Source of the DNA: Bacteroidaceae bacterium
GTDB taxonomy: Bacteria > Bacteroidota > Bacteroidia > Bacteroidales > Bacteroidaceae
Reading direction: 5' to 3'
Length of the DNA: 45,942 bases
Assembly (NCBI GenBank): GCA_017407905.1
Contig: JAFQVS010000046.1
Coordinates: 1-45,942 of the forward strand
Under the pieces are notes generated by a model. The model saw nothing but the letters and a program-made list of their open reading frames with translations, made no database searches and was not told the DNA's origin. Below, piece after piece: positions 16,212 to 24,854 of the stretch. A program made the translations under genes and the position numbers. The first letter of the stretch is position 1, and each line of letters begins with the position of its first letter.

Positions 16212-17579
16212 TCAATATTTTGCAACCTTTTTAATAATCTTGGGAATATCAGTGTTGTCGATTACTCCGCCGAAGCTGTCGGCACCCCTGCCGATGGCAA
16301 ACAGAGGAACGAATGTGCCCGAGTGATTGCCGCTTGCCCACGACACTGCCGCCGCGTGCGAGACAAGATATTTTGCTTGGTTGGCGATTCTTATGAGTGC
16401 CTGCTCGCGCTTCTCTTGTGTGTCGGCCGATGCGTAACGCTCGTAGAGTTTCTTGAGCGCCTCGCTCTGCTCGTCGCTCAGTTGCGCCTCGTCCCAAAGG
16501 CCCATATTCTCTTTGAGCAACGATGCTGTCTCGTCCCAACTGAGCTGCTTCTCTCTGCTTGCTGCAATGAGAATCTCTTCGAGCCTGTCCTCGCTTACCT
16601 TCTGTCCCGAGAGGGCCTTCAGATTCAGCGTGTACGAGCCCTTAAAGCCCAGCACAATACCGCCCGTCTCGTGGTCGGCTGTAACGATGATGAGTGTCTC
16701 GCCCGGGTGCTTCTTGTAAAATTCGTAGGCTACCTCGATGGCGGCGTTAAAGTCCATCACCTCGTGCATCATTGTGGCAGCGTCGTCGTCGTGCGAGGCG
16801 TAGTCAATCTTACCTCCCTCGACCATAAAGAAGAAGCCTTTCTTGCTCTTTTTCGAGAGAAAGTCTATGCCTGCCTCGGTTATCTGCGCAAGGGTGAGGT
16901 CGTCGGCCGTGCGGTCGATGGTGTAGGGGAGCTGTGTGGCTACCTCCTTTTGGTAGAGCATCATCTTTTGTGCGTTGCTCTTGGCCTTGTAGTCGGCGTA
17001 TCCGCGGGCGATGGCATAGCCTTGTGCCTCGGCATCCTTGTAGAGTTGTGCACGCTCGCTGTCGCTACAGATGGGGTCGCCGCCGGCATAAAAATGGTAG
17101 TCGGCTGCAAGCATCTCACGCGCAATCTGTGGATAGTAGTTGCGGCTCTTCTGGTGTGCGTAGAAGGCTCCGGGTGTTGCGTGGTTGATGGGCACGGTGG
17201 TCGATAGTCCGACGGCGTATCCTGCCTCCTGAGCGGCCTTTGCCACACTATAAACGGGTGTTCCGTCGGGCGTTACTCCCAGATGGCCGTTGTTGGTCTT
17301 ATTGCCCGTTGCGAGGGCTGTTCCCGATGCTGCCGAGTCGGTTACTCCGTTGCTGGCCGAGAAGGTTGTTACAAAGGCTGTCGAGGGGAATTGTGTGAAG
17401 CACAATTGCTGCGGACGTCCTATTACTCCCTGCATCTCGCCCAAATAGAGCTCGGTGCCTAATACGTGCGAGGGGCCCATTCCATCGCCGATAAAGTAGA
17501 ATACATACTTTGGGGCTTTTCCGGCCGATGCTGTCATTGCAATAAGCAGCATCAGCAGTGTGAAGATACTTTTTCTCAT
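16212..17579 (-). CDS. Alkaline phosphatase (PhoA family), exported
   Basis: Phosphomonoesterase releasing phosphate in the periplasm or outside the cell. The 455-aa product has a signal peptide (cleavage near MTASA-G). The metal and active-site motifs are all visible: FIGDGMG (Asp32), VTDSAASGTALATG with nucleophile Ser82, GGKIDYASHDDDA, VTADHETGG and the late His in SGNHSG. The length fits the family. It is the last gene of a long minus-strand run, 21 nt after the serpin gene, and ends at a bidirectional terminator. Its place behind housekeeping genes suggests expression that is not purely phosphate-controlled, but no Pho-box-like site can be judged by eye. Confidence 0.93.
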   Translation of the reverse strand: MRKSIFTLLMLLIAMTASAGKAPKYVFYFIGDGMGPSHVLGTELYLGEMQGVIGRPQQLCFTQFPSTAFVTTFSASNGVTDSAASGTALATGNKTNNGHLGVTPDGTPVYSVAKAAQEAGYAVGLSTTVPINHATPGAFYAHQKSRNYYPQIAREMLAADYHFYAGGDPICSDSERAQLYKDAEAQGYAIARGYADYKAKSNAQKMMLYQKEVATQLPYTIDRTADDLTLAQITEAGIDFLSKKSKKGFFFMVEGGKIDYASHDDDAATMMHEVMDFNAAIEVAYEFYKKHPGETLIIVTADHETGGIVLGFKGSYTLNLKALSGQKVSEDRLEEILIAASREKQLSWDETASLLKENMGLWDEAQLSDEQSEALKKLYERYASADTQEKREQALIRIANQAKYLVSHAAAVSWASGNHSGTFVPLFAIGRGADSFGGVIDNTDIPKIIKKVAKY

Positions 17580-17600
17580 AATTCTGTATGTTTTTTTGGA

Positions 17601-18872
17601 TTACTCTTGTGGGTTGTCGCTCTTTCCGACGAATAGTATGTTTTCTGAGCCTCTATCTACTATAAGGTAGATGAAGGGGCGGTCGAATTTAAGCTCGATG
17701 GGGTCGCTTGTGGGACGCATTGCCATTGCTCCTATCAACACGCTTGTTACTGCGGCAGCCTCGGCACCCTCTTCGTCTATCTTCAGATAGGTCTTTTGCA
17801 TAATCTCGTCGATGTACAAAGGTTCGTCGCTTATGCCCGCAAAATTTGCTCTACTATCGAATGCGTCGCTCATTCCCATTGCTTGGAGCGTGCTCTTGAG
17901 CCCGGTGGTATATTCGCATTTAAAGCGCGGAAGCGATAGGTCTATCCTTTGGCGATAGCTCATACTCTTGCACAGTGTGTCGTAGTTGTGTGCAAGATGT
18001 CGGGCGGCCTCGTTGATGCTTGTCCCTTTGTGCGGCAGGACAAACTGCATTGCGATTGTGCTGTTTTTAAAGGGCAGTGATATTATGCTCACTTTATCGT
18101 CTCTATTGTAGGCTGTTGTGAGTGTCTGACGCATCATTTTTACGGTGGTTACTGTTCCGTCGCCCTTTGTAAAGGGTACATCGTCTGTATCACCGGTGCT
18201 AAACTCGTCTTTCCATCTGCCTCTAAGGTAGAGGGCGTTCAGAAGTATCATTCTTGTCTGATTGTCGAGCCTGTTGAGGATGCTTGTTATCTTGCCATTG
18301 GTCTTCTCTTTGCACCAATCGTTTATGGCCGATAGGGTGCTGTTGTCGAAGGGTGCGTTGAAAACCTCGGCCTTGTGGTACTTTTGGTTGTCGGCGATGA
18401 ATTTCTCTTTTACGGGTCTGTTTTTGTTAACCCATATTGAGTTTGCTCTTGATAGGGTGGTCTCGTCCCTGCTGACCTTGGCTGTGTAGAGGTTACTGTT
18501 GTTAAGGTACCCTAACCCTCGGGTTACTTCTATGGTCGATAGAATCTGTTCGAGTGTCTGCCCCTGTGCGCCGTTGGCTGCCATTGCAAGAGCACATTTT
18601 ACGCTTGCAGGCGAGATGCAGATATTCTCGTTTTTATCGCTGCGGCAAATGTGGTCGAGCAATAAAAATGCAAATAATCCGCGCTGCTTTGTGTCGTTGT
18701 CTGTTCTGTTGCTGTCCATCCTTTTATCTGTTTCTTTGTCTGTGCCGATGGCTGTGGCAGTGGGATTATCGACTGCGCCGATTGTCTCCTCCTGTATCAC
18801 GTCGGTCGTGCGCCTCGATGATGCGCACGCTGTAAACATAATTATGGCTATTATGATGCTTGCGATTCTCAT
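17601..18872 (-). CDS. Serpin-family protease inhibitor, lipoprotein
   Basis: The 423-aa product has a lipoprotein signal with Cys16 (MFTACASS), so it is probably outer-membrane-anchored. The serpin fold is clear: NICISPASVKCALAMAANGA near the start, NALYLRGRWKDEF, and the C-terminal FDRPFIYLIVDR and ILFVGKSDNP. The reactive-centre loop has a normal inhibitory hinge: Glu367-Glu368-Gly369-Ala370-Glu371-Ala-Ala-Ala-Val. Counting 17 residues from the hinge Glu places P1 at Met383 and P1' at Ala384 (sequence LIGAMAM). Small residues at the hinge argue for an inhibitor rather than a non-inhibitory relative. It lies 21 nt after rseP and 21 nt before the phosphatase gene, within the operon. Confidence 0.92.
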   Translation of the reverse strand: MRIASIIIAIIMFTACASSRRTTDVIQEETIGAVDNPTATAIGTDKETDKRMDSNRTDNDTKQRGLFAFLLLDHICRSDKNENICISPASVKCALAMAANGAQGQTLEQILSTIEVTRGLGYLNNSNLYTAKVSRDETTLSRANSIWVNKNRPVKEKFIADNQKYHKAEVFNAPFDNSTLSAINDWCKEKTNGKITSILNRLDNQTRMILLNALYLRGRWKDEFSTGDTDDVPFTKGDGTVTTVKMMRQTLTTAYNRDDKVSIISLPFKNSTIAMQFVLPHKGTSINEAARHLAHNYDTLCKSMSYRQRIDLSLPRFKCEYTTGLKSTLQAMGMSDAFDSRANFAGISDEPLYIDEIMQKTYLKIDEEGAEAAAVTSVLIGAMAMRPTSDPIELKFDRPFIYLIVDRGSENILFVGKSDNPQE

Positions 18873-18893
18873 AATCTCACTTTTTTGGAACCA

Positions 18894-20258
18894 TTAAAAG
18901 AGCGATAGAATGTCGTTGAAGCAGGCCAACAGCAAAAGTCCCAGCAGAATCATCATTCCTATTATCTGTGTGCGCTCCATAAATTTCTCGCTGGGATGCC
19001 AGCCTGTAATAACCTCGGCTATGAGGAAGAGCACGTGTCCGCCGTCGAGTGCGGGGATGGGCAGGATGTTCATAAATGCCAGAATGAGCGACAACATTGC
19101 CGTCATATTCCAGAATCTGTACCAATCCCATTTTTGAGGGAACATTTTGCCTATTGTAATGAATCCTCCAACAGATTTTGCGCCCTCTTTCGAGAATATG
19201 TATTTAAAGTCGCTTACGTAGCCCTTGAGTACATTACAACCATACACGACGCCTGCGGGGAAGGCCTCGAAGAAGCCGTAGCTGATTGTCTCGACGGGGT
19301 AGTCGGGGGCTTTGTATGTTACTCCCAGCTTGTACGAGGTGTCGAGTGTGGCGTCGAGCGTCAGCAGTGTGTCGCGCTGAATGGTTATCTTGACCTCTTT
19401 TTGTGTGCCCTCTTGGCTCATCTGGTCAAGCGCCGTCAGCAGTTTGTACCACGTATCGGCCTTTTTGTCGCCGATGCTTAGAATCTTGTCGCCTCTCTTT
19501 ATTCCTGCTGCGGCTGCCGTGCTGCCGGGTGCCACGCTGTCTATTACGCTTGGGATGAGAAAGTCCATAAAGGGGGCCTCCTTGCCAATGTCTAAAAGTC
19601 CAAACTCCTCGGGGATTGCAATATTTGTCTCGACGCCGGCGCGCAGCACTGTTACCTCGCGACTGTCGGCAATGGCGCGCAGAAGGTCGGCGTCGCGCTT
19701 GTGTACCTCCTTTCCATCGACGCGCAGCACAATGTCGCCATCGACAAAGCCCAATTGCCGGGCCTCTTGGTTAAATTCCATTCCGTATGAGGCCTTGTGA
19801 AGGTCGGTGTAACTCTCGCCCCACGAGAAGAGTATCATACTGTATATGAGCAGGGCGAGGATAAAGTTGAACATTACTCCGCCTATCATAATGAGCAGAC
19901 GCTGCCACGCAGGCTTCGAGCGAAACTCCCACGGCTGTGCGGGTTGTTTCATCTGCTCGGTGTCCATCGACTCGTCAATCATTCCCGATATTTTGCAGTA
20001 GCCTCCCATCGGTATCCAGCCTATTCCATACTCGGTGTCGCCTTTTGTGGCGGGTAGCTTTATGAGGGCCTTGTCCTCTTTCTTGCTCAGTCGCGAGGGA
20101 ATCATAAAGAGTGATATTTTCCAGTCGAAGAAAAGATAGAATTTCTCGACCCTCACTTTGAATATTTTCGAGAACAGATAGTGTCCAAACTCGTGTATAA
20201 GTATCAGCAGGCTCAGTGCAAGAATCAGCTGAAGCGCTCGTATAAGAAATAATTCCAT
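18894..20258 (-). CDS. rseP: RseP-type site-2 zinc metalloprotease (M50)
   Basis: Intramembrane protease that cleaves transmembrane anti-sigma factors or remnant signal peptides. The 454-aa product has the zinc motif HEFGH at residues 22-26 in the first membrane segment, a PDZ region around 215-290 (VAPGSTAAAAGIKRGDKILS), and the second active-site motif NILPIPALDGGH in the C-terminal membrane part. Length and layout match Bacteroidota RseP. It follows dxr by 51 nt, a pairing common in this phylum. Downstream comes the serpin gene. The substrate cannot be told from the window, because no sigma/anti-sigma pair is present. Confidence 0.95.
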   Translation of the reverse strand: MELFLIRALQLILALSLLILIHEFGHYLFSKIFKVRVEKFYLFFDWKISLFMIPSRLSKKEDKALIKLPATKGDTEYGIGWIPMGGYCKISGMIDESMDTEQMKQPAQPWEFRSKPAWQRLLIMIGGVMFNFILALLIYSMILFSWGESYTDLHKASYGMEFNQEARQLGFVDGDIVLRVDGKEVHKRDADLLRAIADSREVTVLRAGVETNIAIPEEFGLLDIGKEAPFMDFLIPSVIDSVAPGSTAAAAGIKRGDKILSIGDKKADTWYKLLTALDQMSQEGTQKEVKITIQRDTLLTLDATLDTSYKLGVTYKAPDYPVETISYGFFEAFPAGVVYGCNVLKGYVSDFKYIFSKEGAKSVGGFITIGKMFPQKWDWYRFWNMTAMLSLILAFMNILPIPALDGGHVLFLIAEVITGWHPSEKFMERTQIIGMMILLGLLLLACFNDILSLF

Positions 20259-20309
20259 TGGTTGCTAATAAAATTTAGTTGTTTATTTTTTTGTTATTAC
20301 TGTCTATTT

Positions 20310-21470
20310 TTAAATCCAATTCTCGGCCATCTTGCGCACCTCGCTGTCGGTGGCAATATAGTCGTCGAGGGTGGGCTTTATGGTAAAGTCGGCACTCTGC
20401 ATTGCACGCTCTATCAGTCGGCTCATATCGGTGAATTTTATGCGGTCGGCAAGGAAGGCTGCAACGCACACCTCGTTGGCGGCGTTCACCACGCAGGGCA
20501 TATTACCGCCCATTGCCAGCGCGTCGTAGGCGTGGCGCAGATTGGGGAAAATATCCATATTGGGCTTTTCAAAGGTGAGCTCGCCCAATGTCCCAAAATC
20601 GAGCCTGCTGAATGAGGAGCCGAGGCGTGTGGGGTAGGAGAGGGCGTACATTATAGGCAGGCGCATATCGGGGGTGCCCAATTGTGCCTTTACGGCGCCG
20701 TCGCTGAATTGTACCATCGAGTGGATGACCGACTGCGGATGCACCACCACCTCGATGTCCTTTGCCTCGATGCCGAAGAGCCATTTTGCCTCCATCACCT
20801 CGAAGCCTTTGTTCATCATTGTGGCCGAGTCGATGGTTATCTTGGCGCCCATACTCCAATTGGGGTGCTTCAGAGCCTGCGCCTTTGTTACCTTCTCTAA
20901 TTGCTCGGGGGTGAATGTGCGGAAGGGGCCGCCCGAGGCTGTCAGAATGAGCTTCTCGATGCGGTTGTGCTGCTCGCCCGCAAGGCATTGGAATATTGCC
21001 GAGTGCTCCGAGTCAACGGGCAGAATGGGCACTTTGTGCTCGTCGGCCAGACGGGTGATGAGCTCGCCGGCAACCACCATCGTCTCTTTGTTGGCAAGGG
21101 CAATGGCTTTTCCTGCCTTTATGGCCTCTATCGTGGGGCGCAGCCCCGAGAATCCTACCATTGCCGTTACAACAACGTCAATGGGCTCGGACTGTACAAT
21201 CTGGCATATTGCCTCGTATCCGGCATATACCTTTATGGGGAGGTCGGCGAGGGCCTCTTTCAGTGTCTCGTATTTTGTCTCGTCGGCAATTACTACTGCC
21301 TCGGGGTTGAATTTACGCGCCTGTGTAATGAGCTTATCGACGCTGCTCTTTGCGGTTATTGCATATACCTCGAAGCATTCGGGGTGCTCCTCTACTACTT
21401 GCAATGTTTGTGTGCCTATTGAGCCTGTCGAGCCTAATATCGCAATTACTCTCTTATTTTCTGTCTTCAT
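20310..21470 (-). CDS. dxr: 1-deoxy-D-xylulose 5-phosphate reductoisomerase
   Basis: Second step of the non-mevalonate (MEP) isoprenoid pathway, converting DXP to MEP with NADPH; it is the target of fosmidomycin. The 386-aa product shows the N-terminal nucleotide-binding motif ILGSTGSIGTQTLQVVEEHP, the active-site SASGGPFR-type segment (LTASGGPFRT), the substrate loop around PNWSMGAKITIDSATMMNKG, and EVMEAKWLFG. Full length for the family. It lies between an M23-like gene and rseP in the minus-strand operon; polyprenol supply links it to the neighbouring cell-wall genes. Confidence 0.97.
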   Translation of the reverse strand: MKTENKRVIAILGSTGSIGTQTLQVVEEHPECFEVYAITAKSSVDKLITQARKFNPEAVVIADETKYETLKEALADLPIKVYAGYEAICQIVQSEPIDVVVTAMVGFSGLRPTIEAIKAGKAIALANKETMVVAGELITRLADEHKVPILPVDSEHSAIFQCLAGEQHNRIEKLILTASGGPFRTFTPEQLEKVTKAQALKHPNWSMGAKITIDSATMMNKGFEVMEAKWLFGIEAKDIEVVVHPQSVIHSMVQFSDGAVKAQLGTPDMRLPIMYALSYPTRLGSSFSRLDFGTLGELTFEKPNMDIFPNLRHAYDALAMGGNMPCVVNAANEVCVAAFLADRIKFTDMSRLIERAMQSADFTIKPTLDDYIATDSEVRKMAENWI

Positions 21471-21494
21471 AGTTATATTTGTGTCTCTGTTTTC

Positions 21495-22367
21495 TTAAAA
21501 TGCTATATAAATGTTTGGGTCGAGGGATTCGCCTCGGTGCCACAGCTCAAGGTGCAGATAGGGCTTTGTCTTTGTTGTTTGTGCCTCTTGTCCGCTGCTG
21601 AGGGTGGCTATTGACTCGCCTGCCGTAATCTTGTCGCCGACGCTCTTTAGTAGTCGGTTGCAGTTGCGATAGACCGATACAAGCTCCTCGTTGTGTTGTA
21701 TTACTATCGTGTAGCCGTCGTTGGCGGTGTAGTCGCTCATTATTACGGTGCCGTCCCAAATTGCCGATACGCTCTCGCCCGGCGTCTCGGCAATATCGAC
21801 GCCGTAGTGCCCCTCTTTGGGGTTGAAGCCTCTTATGAGCATTCCTCGTGTGGGACGGTGGAAGCTGATGCCTTGCAACGTGCTTACGTTGCTTGCGTGC
21901 GATATTAGGTTGTATCGCTCCTGCTCCTCAAATTCGCGGGCAAACTCCTGCTCTATGGGTGTTGCGTCGATGGCATATTGTGTGTTGTATGCCGGCAGTG
22001 TGTCGCCGTCTGCGGTTGTGTCCATTGTGCTCTCTATGCGCCCTTCGAAAATGGCTTTTACGTTGCTTATGTATCGCCCTTGTTTGTCAACCTCGCCTTT
22101 TAGTGAGTCTATCGTGAGTGCGTAGTTTACCAGCTGTTCGCGGGTGCGGTCGCTTACGTAGCCGGGCAGATACTCGGCGACAGGGGTGAAGGCCAATATA
22201 AGAAATACCACTCCTGCCACCAATAGAAACGAGCAGAAGAGGGATACTATCACCCACAGTGGCGATACGTAGAATCCGAACACGTTCTCCAACTTATTCT
22301 CGTTGTGTATCGTGAGGCGGTATTTGCGTGTAAGGTTGTTCTTGAATATTTTTTTCTTCTTTTCCAT
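21495..22367 (-). CDS. Membrane-anchored M23-family protein with altered HxH motif
   Basis: The 290-aa product has a basic N-terminus, one membrane segment at about 32-60 (PLWVIVSLFCSFLLVAGVVF), a short coiled region, and a C-terminal M23/LytM domain (about 175-290). The first zinc motif is intact (HYGVD). The second reads PYLHLELW, so the first His of the usual HxH is Tyr while the zinc-binding second His remains. This suggests weak or lost activity and a possible role as an activator of amidases or a scaffold, as known for degenerate LytM proteins such as EnvC. Its position next to rimM, murA and dxr is one I recall from many Bacteroidales genomes. Confidence 0.88.
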   Translation of the reverse strand: MEKKKKIFKNNLTRKYRLTIHNENKLENVFGFYVSPLWVIVSLFCSFLLVAGVVFLILAFTPVAEYLPGYVSDRTREQLVNYALTIDSLKGEVDKQGRYISNVKAIFEGRIESTMDTTADGDTLPAYNTQYAIDATPIEQEFAREFEEQERYNLISHASNVSTLQGISFHRPTRGMLIRGFNPKEGHYGVDIAETPGESVSAIWDGTVIMSDYTANDGYTIVIQHNEELVSVYRNCNRLLKSVGDKITAGESIATLSSGQEAQTTKTKPYLHLELWHRGESLDPNIYIAF

Positions 22368-22389
22368 AAAATGCGTCTCGGGGTGATTG

Positions 22390-22893
22390 TTATATAAGTC
22401 CCTCGGGAAGGTCGAAGATTATTTGGCGCTTTTTGTGGTCGATGTTTGCGATAAACTCCTCTTGCGCGGGGATTAGTATCTCCTCGCCGCTCTGTTCCAC
22501 GACAAAGAGGGTGTTTATTGTGCTGTCGTCAACGTCGATGATTGTCCCTATCGTGCCGCGACTTTTGTCCTCGGCCTTAAAGCCGCGAAAATAGCTCCAC
22601 GAGTAGTTGTCGCTCTCCTCGACCCACTCGCGGGGAATGTAGGCCTCGCGGTTGGTGAGCAGGCGCACAGCCTCGGCGCTCTCCATTCTCTCTATTTTTA
22701 CGATGAGCGTGTCGCTGTTCTTGCTCTTTTTGTATTCAAAAAAGAAGGGGACTAATATGCCGTCAATGTCGGCGGCTACAAAGTCGCACTCATCGCCCAG
22801 CGTGAAACTATCGCCCAAGAGGCCAATCTCGCCTTTTGTGCCGTGGGGCTTGAGGAATTTCCCAAAATATGTAAAGTCGTCTTTTTTTAACAT
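22390..22893 (-). CDS. rimM: 16S rRNA processing / 30S maturation factor RimM
   Basis: Binds ribosomal protein S19 during assembly of the 30S head. The 167-aa product has the N-terminal RimM barrel (YFGKFLKPHGTKGEIGLLGD), the middle segment with the AEAVRLLTNREAYIPRE type of sequence, and the C-terminal PRC-barrel-like part (GTIIDVDDSTINTLFVVEQS, EEILIPAQEEFI) ending IIFDLPEGLI. The length is normal. Unlike the gamma-proteobacterial arrangement (rpsP-rimM-trmD), it sits between murA and an M23-like gene, an arrangement I associate with Bacteroidota. The gap to murA is 10 nt, so the two are co-transcribed. Confidence 0.94.
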   Translation of the reverse strand: MLKKDDFTYFGKFLKPHGTKGEIGLLGDSFTLGDECDFVAADIDGILVPFFFEYKKSKNSDTLIVKIERMESAEAVRLLTNREAYIPREWVEESDNYSWSYFRGFKAEDKSRGTIGTIIDVDDSTINTLFVVEQSGEEILIPAQEEFIANIDHKKRQIIFDLPEGLI

Positions 22894-22903
22894 TTTGTTG
22901 TTC

Positions 22904-24208
22904 TTATGAACGGGTTATTTTTGCTCCAAGCTGATTCAGACGCTGTTCGAGGTTCTGGTAGCCTCGGTCAATCTGGTCGATATTGTCGATGCGGCTCTGT
23001 CCCTCGGCGCTCATTGCAGCGATGAGCAGTGCAATTCCCGCGCGAATGTCGGGCGAGCTCATCGAGCGCGGACGCAGCTTGAATCTGCGGTCGTGCCCTA
23101 TTACTACTGCGCGGTGAGGGTCGCACAGCAGAATCTGTGCCCCCATATCAATGAGCTTATCGACAAAGAATAGGCGGCTCTCGAACATCTTCTGGTGTAT
23201 GAGCACACTGCCTTTTGCCTGTATCGCGGTTACTAAAAGGACGCTCAGAAGGTCGGGGGTGAGGCCCGGCCACGGTGCATCGCTGATGCTCATTATTGAG
23301 CCGTCGAGGAACGACTCAATCTCGTAGTGCTCTTGTGCGGGGATGAAAATATCGTCGCCGCGCTGCTCGAATTGTACGCCCAAGCGTCGGAAACTCTCGG
23401 GGATAATGCCTAAATTGCCGAATGATACATCCTTTATGGTAATCTCGCTCTGTGTCATCGCGGCCATTCCAATGAAGCTGCCCACCTCAATCATATCGGG
23501 AAGGGCACGGTGGCGACAGCCTCCCAGCGACTTTACTCCCTCAATGGTTATAAGGTTGCTGGCAATGCCCGAGATGCGCGCGCCCATCTTGCACAGCATA
23601 CGGCACAGTTGCTGAATGTAGGGCTCGCAGGCTGCATTGTATATTGTGGTTGTGCCCTCGGCGAGGGTGGCGGCCATAATAATGTTGGCGGTTCCCGTTA
23701 CCGATGCCTCGTCAAGCAGCATATAGCAGCCTTTGAGCTTGTCGGCCTTCATACAGTATATGCCTTTCTCTTCAATATGATGGAATGTGGCGCCTAACTT
23801 TTGCAGTCCCAAAAGGTGAGTATCGACGCGACGGCGGCCTATCTTGTCGCCTCCGGGGGTCGATAGGGTGGCGCGTCCGAAGCGGGCCAGCAGCGGGCCG
23901 ATGAACATCACCGAGCCGCGCAGGCGTGCGCATCCGTCGATATATTCGTCGCTTTCGAGGTAGTCCATATTTATGCTGCGCGCCTGAAAAGTGTAGCTCC
24001 CGGGGCCGTTCTTCGATACTGCAACGCCCATATTCATAAGCTGTTGTATAAGGTTGCTGACGTCGGCAATCTCGGGGATATTCTCTATTGTAACCTCTTC
24101 GTCGGTGAGCAGTGTGGCGCATATCTCCTGAAGCACCTCGTTTTTTGCTCCTTGAGGGGTGATGCTGCCGCACAGCCTGTGTCCGCCGTCTATAATAAAT
24201 GATGCCAT
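22904..24208 (-). CDS. murA: UDP-N-acetylglucosamine 1-carboxyvinyltransferase, fosfomycin-insensitive type (Asp121)
   Basis: First committed step of peptidoglycan synthesis: adds enolpyruvate from PEP to UDP-GlcNAc in the cytoplasm. The 434-aa product has the N-terminal AKNEVLQEICATLLT (equivalent of KNAALPIL), the flexible loop STPGGDKIGRRRVDTH and the C-terminal RAGIALLIAAMSAEGQS. In the loop the residue equivalent to E. coli Cys115 is Asp (residue 121). Fosfomycin works by alkylating that Cys, and an Asp at this site is known to give intrinsic resistance in other bacteria. Otherwise full length. It lies 12 nt after the DUF4290 gene in the minus-strand operon. Confidence 0.96.
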   Translation of the reverse strand: MASFIIDGGHRLCGSITPQGAKNEVLQEICATLLTDEEVTIENIPEIADVSNLIQQLMNMGVAVSKNGPGSYTFQARSINMDYLESDEYIDGCARLRGSVMFIGPLLARFGRATLSTPGGDKIGRRRVDTHLLGLQKLGATFHHIEEKGIYCMKADKLKGCYMLLDEASVTGTANIIMAATLAEGTTTIYNAACEPYIQQLCRMLCKMGARISGIASNLITIEGVKSLGGCRHRALPDMIEVGSFIGMAAMTQSEITIKDVSFGNLGIIPESFRRLGVQFEQRGDDIFIPAQEHYEIESFLDGSIMSISDAPWPGLTPDLLSVLLVTAIQAKGSVLIHQKMFESRLFFVDKLIDMGAQILLCDPHRAVVIGHDRRFKLRPRSMSSPDIRAGIALLIAAMSAEGQSRIDNIDQIDRGYQNLEQRLNQLGAKITRS

Positions 24209-24220
24209 AGTTGCTTTGCG

Positions 24221-24829
24221 TTAATATTTCTTTTTAAATACCTTTTTGCGCTTTGTGAAATTGCGAGGCTGATTGTCGCCTTTTGTGCCGCCCAATCTTA
24301 TCTCGCCCTCGCTTATGTCTATGCGTCCGTCGGAGTAGATGCGCAGGTCGTCGAATATTTTTTTGTCCTCTACGGTGTCTTTGTTCCACGTAATGTAATT
24401 CTTCTTCATCTGCAACAGTATAAGCTCGATGAAGCGGTCGCGCTCCTCGCCCTCGTCCATTGTGCAGGCGTGTGCAATCATCTCCTCGACTATGCGGCCA
24501 TAGTGGCGGTTCGATATTTCGCCCGTCTGATAGGGGATGCGTGTTGGGGGCTCGGTGAATGTCTCCTCCTTTATTACCTCGACGGGGTAGTCGATGTCGA
24601 GTGCAAAGCCCGACATTATGGCAAGGTGGTCCCAGAGCTTTTGTTTGTAGTCGGGGAGCTCGTTGCGCAGGTTGGGGAACATACTGCCCATAATGTGTAC
24701 TATCGTCTCGGCACAGCGCTGACGCTCGCTGCGGTCGGCGATGCTCATTGCGTGATCGACCATCTTTTGCACCGAGCGTCCATACTCGGGCAGGGGCAGT
24801 CTCTTTTGCTTGGTATTATATTCCATCAT
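24221..24829 (-). CDS. DUF4290 family protein
   Basis: The 202-aa cytoplasmic product is rich in charged helices and ends in a basic tail (FTKRKKVFKKKY). I recognise it as DUF4290 from its opening (MEYNTKQKRLPLPEYGRSVQ KMVDHA, read without the space) and from its fixed place just upstream of murA in Bacteroidales. No catalytic motif is visible and the function is unknown. The conserved neighbourhood with murA and tsaB suggests a housekeeping role, perhaps in envelope growth or RNA metabolism given the basic tail, but this is only inference. The MM start offers two adjacent ATGs. Confidence 0.85.
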   Translation of the reverse strand: MMEYNTKQKRLPLPEYGRSVQKMVDHAMSIADRSERQRCAETIVHIMGSMFPNLRNELPDYKQKLWDHLAIMSGFALDIDYPVEVIKEETFTEPPTRIPYQTGEISNRHYGRIVEEMIAHACTMDEGEERDRFIELILLQMKKNYITWNKDTVEDKKIFDDLRIYSDGRIDISEGEIRLGGTKGDNQPRNFTKRKKVFKKKY

Positions 24830-24854
24830 AGCTGTATGGCTTTTTTATTTCTTA

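Noticed and set aside
16323..17207. 294-aa plus-strand frame opposite alkaline phosphatase
   Set aside because: The minus strand encodes all alkaline phosphatase motifs in order; the plus-strand product has none.
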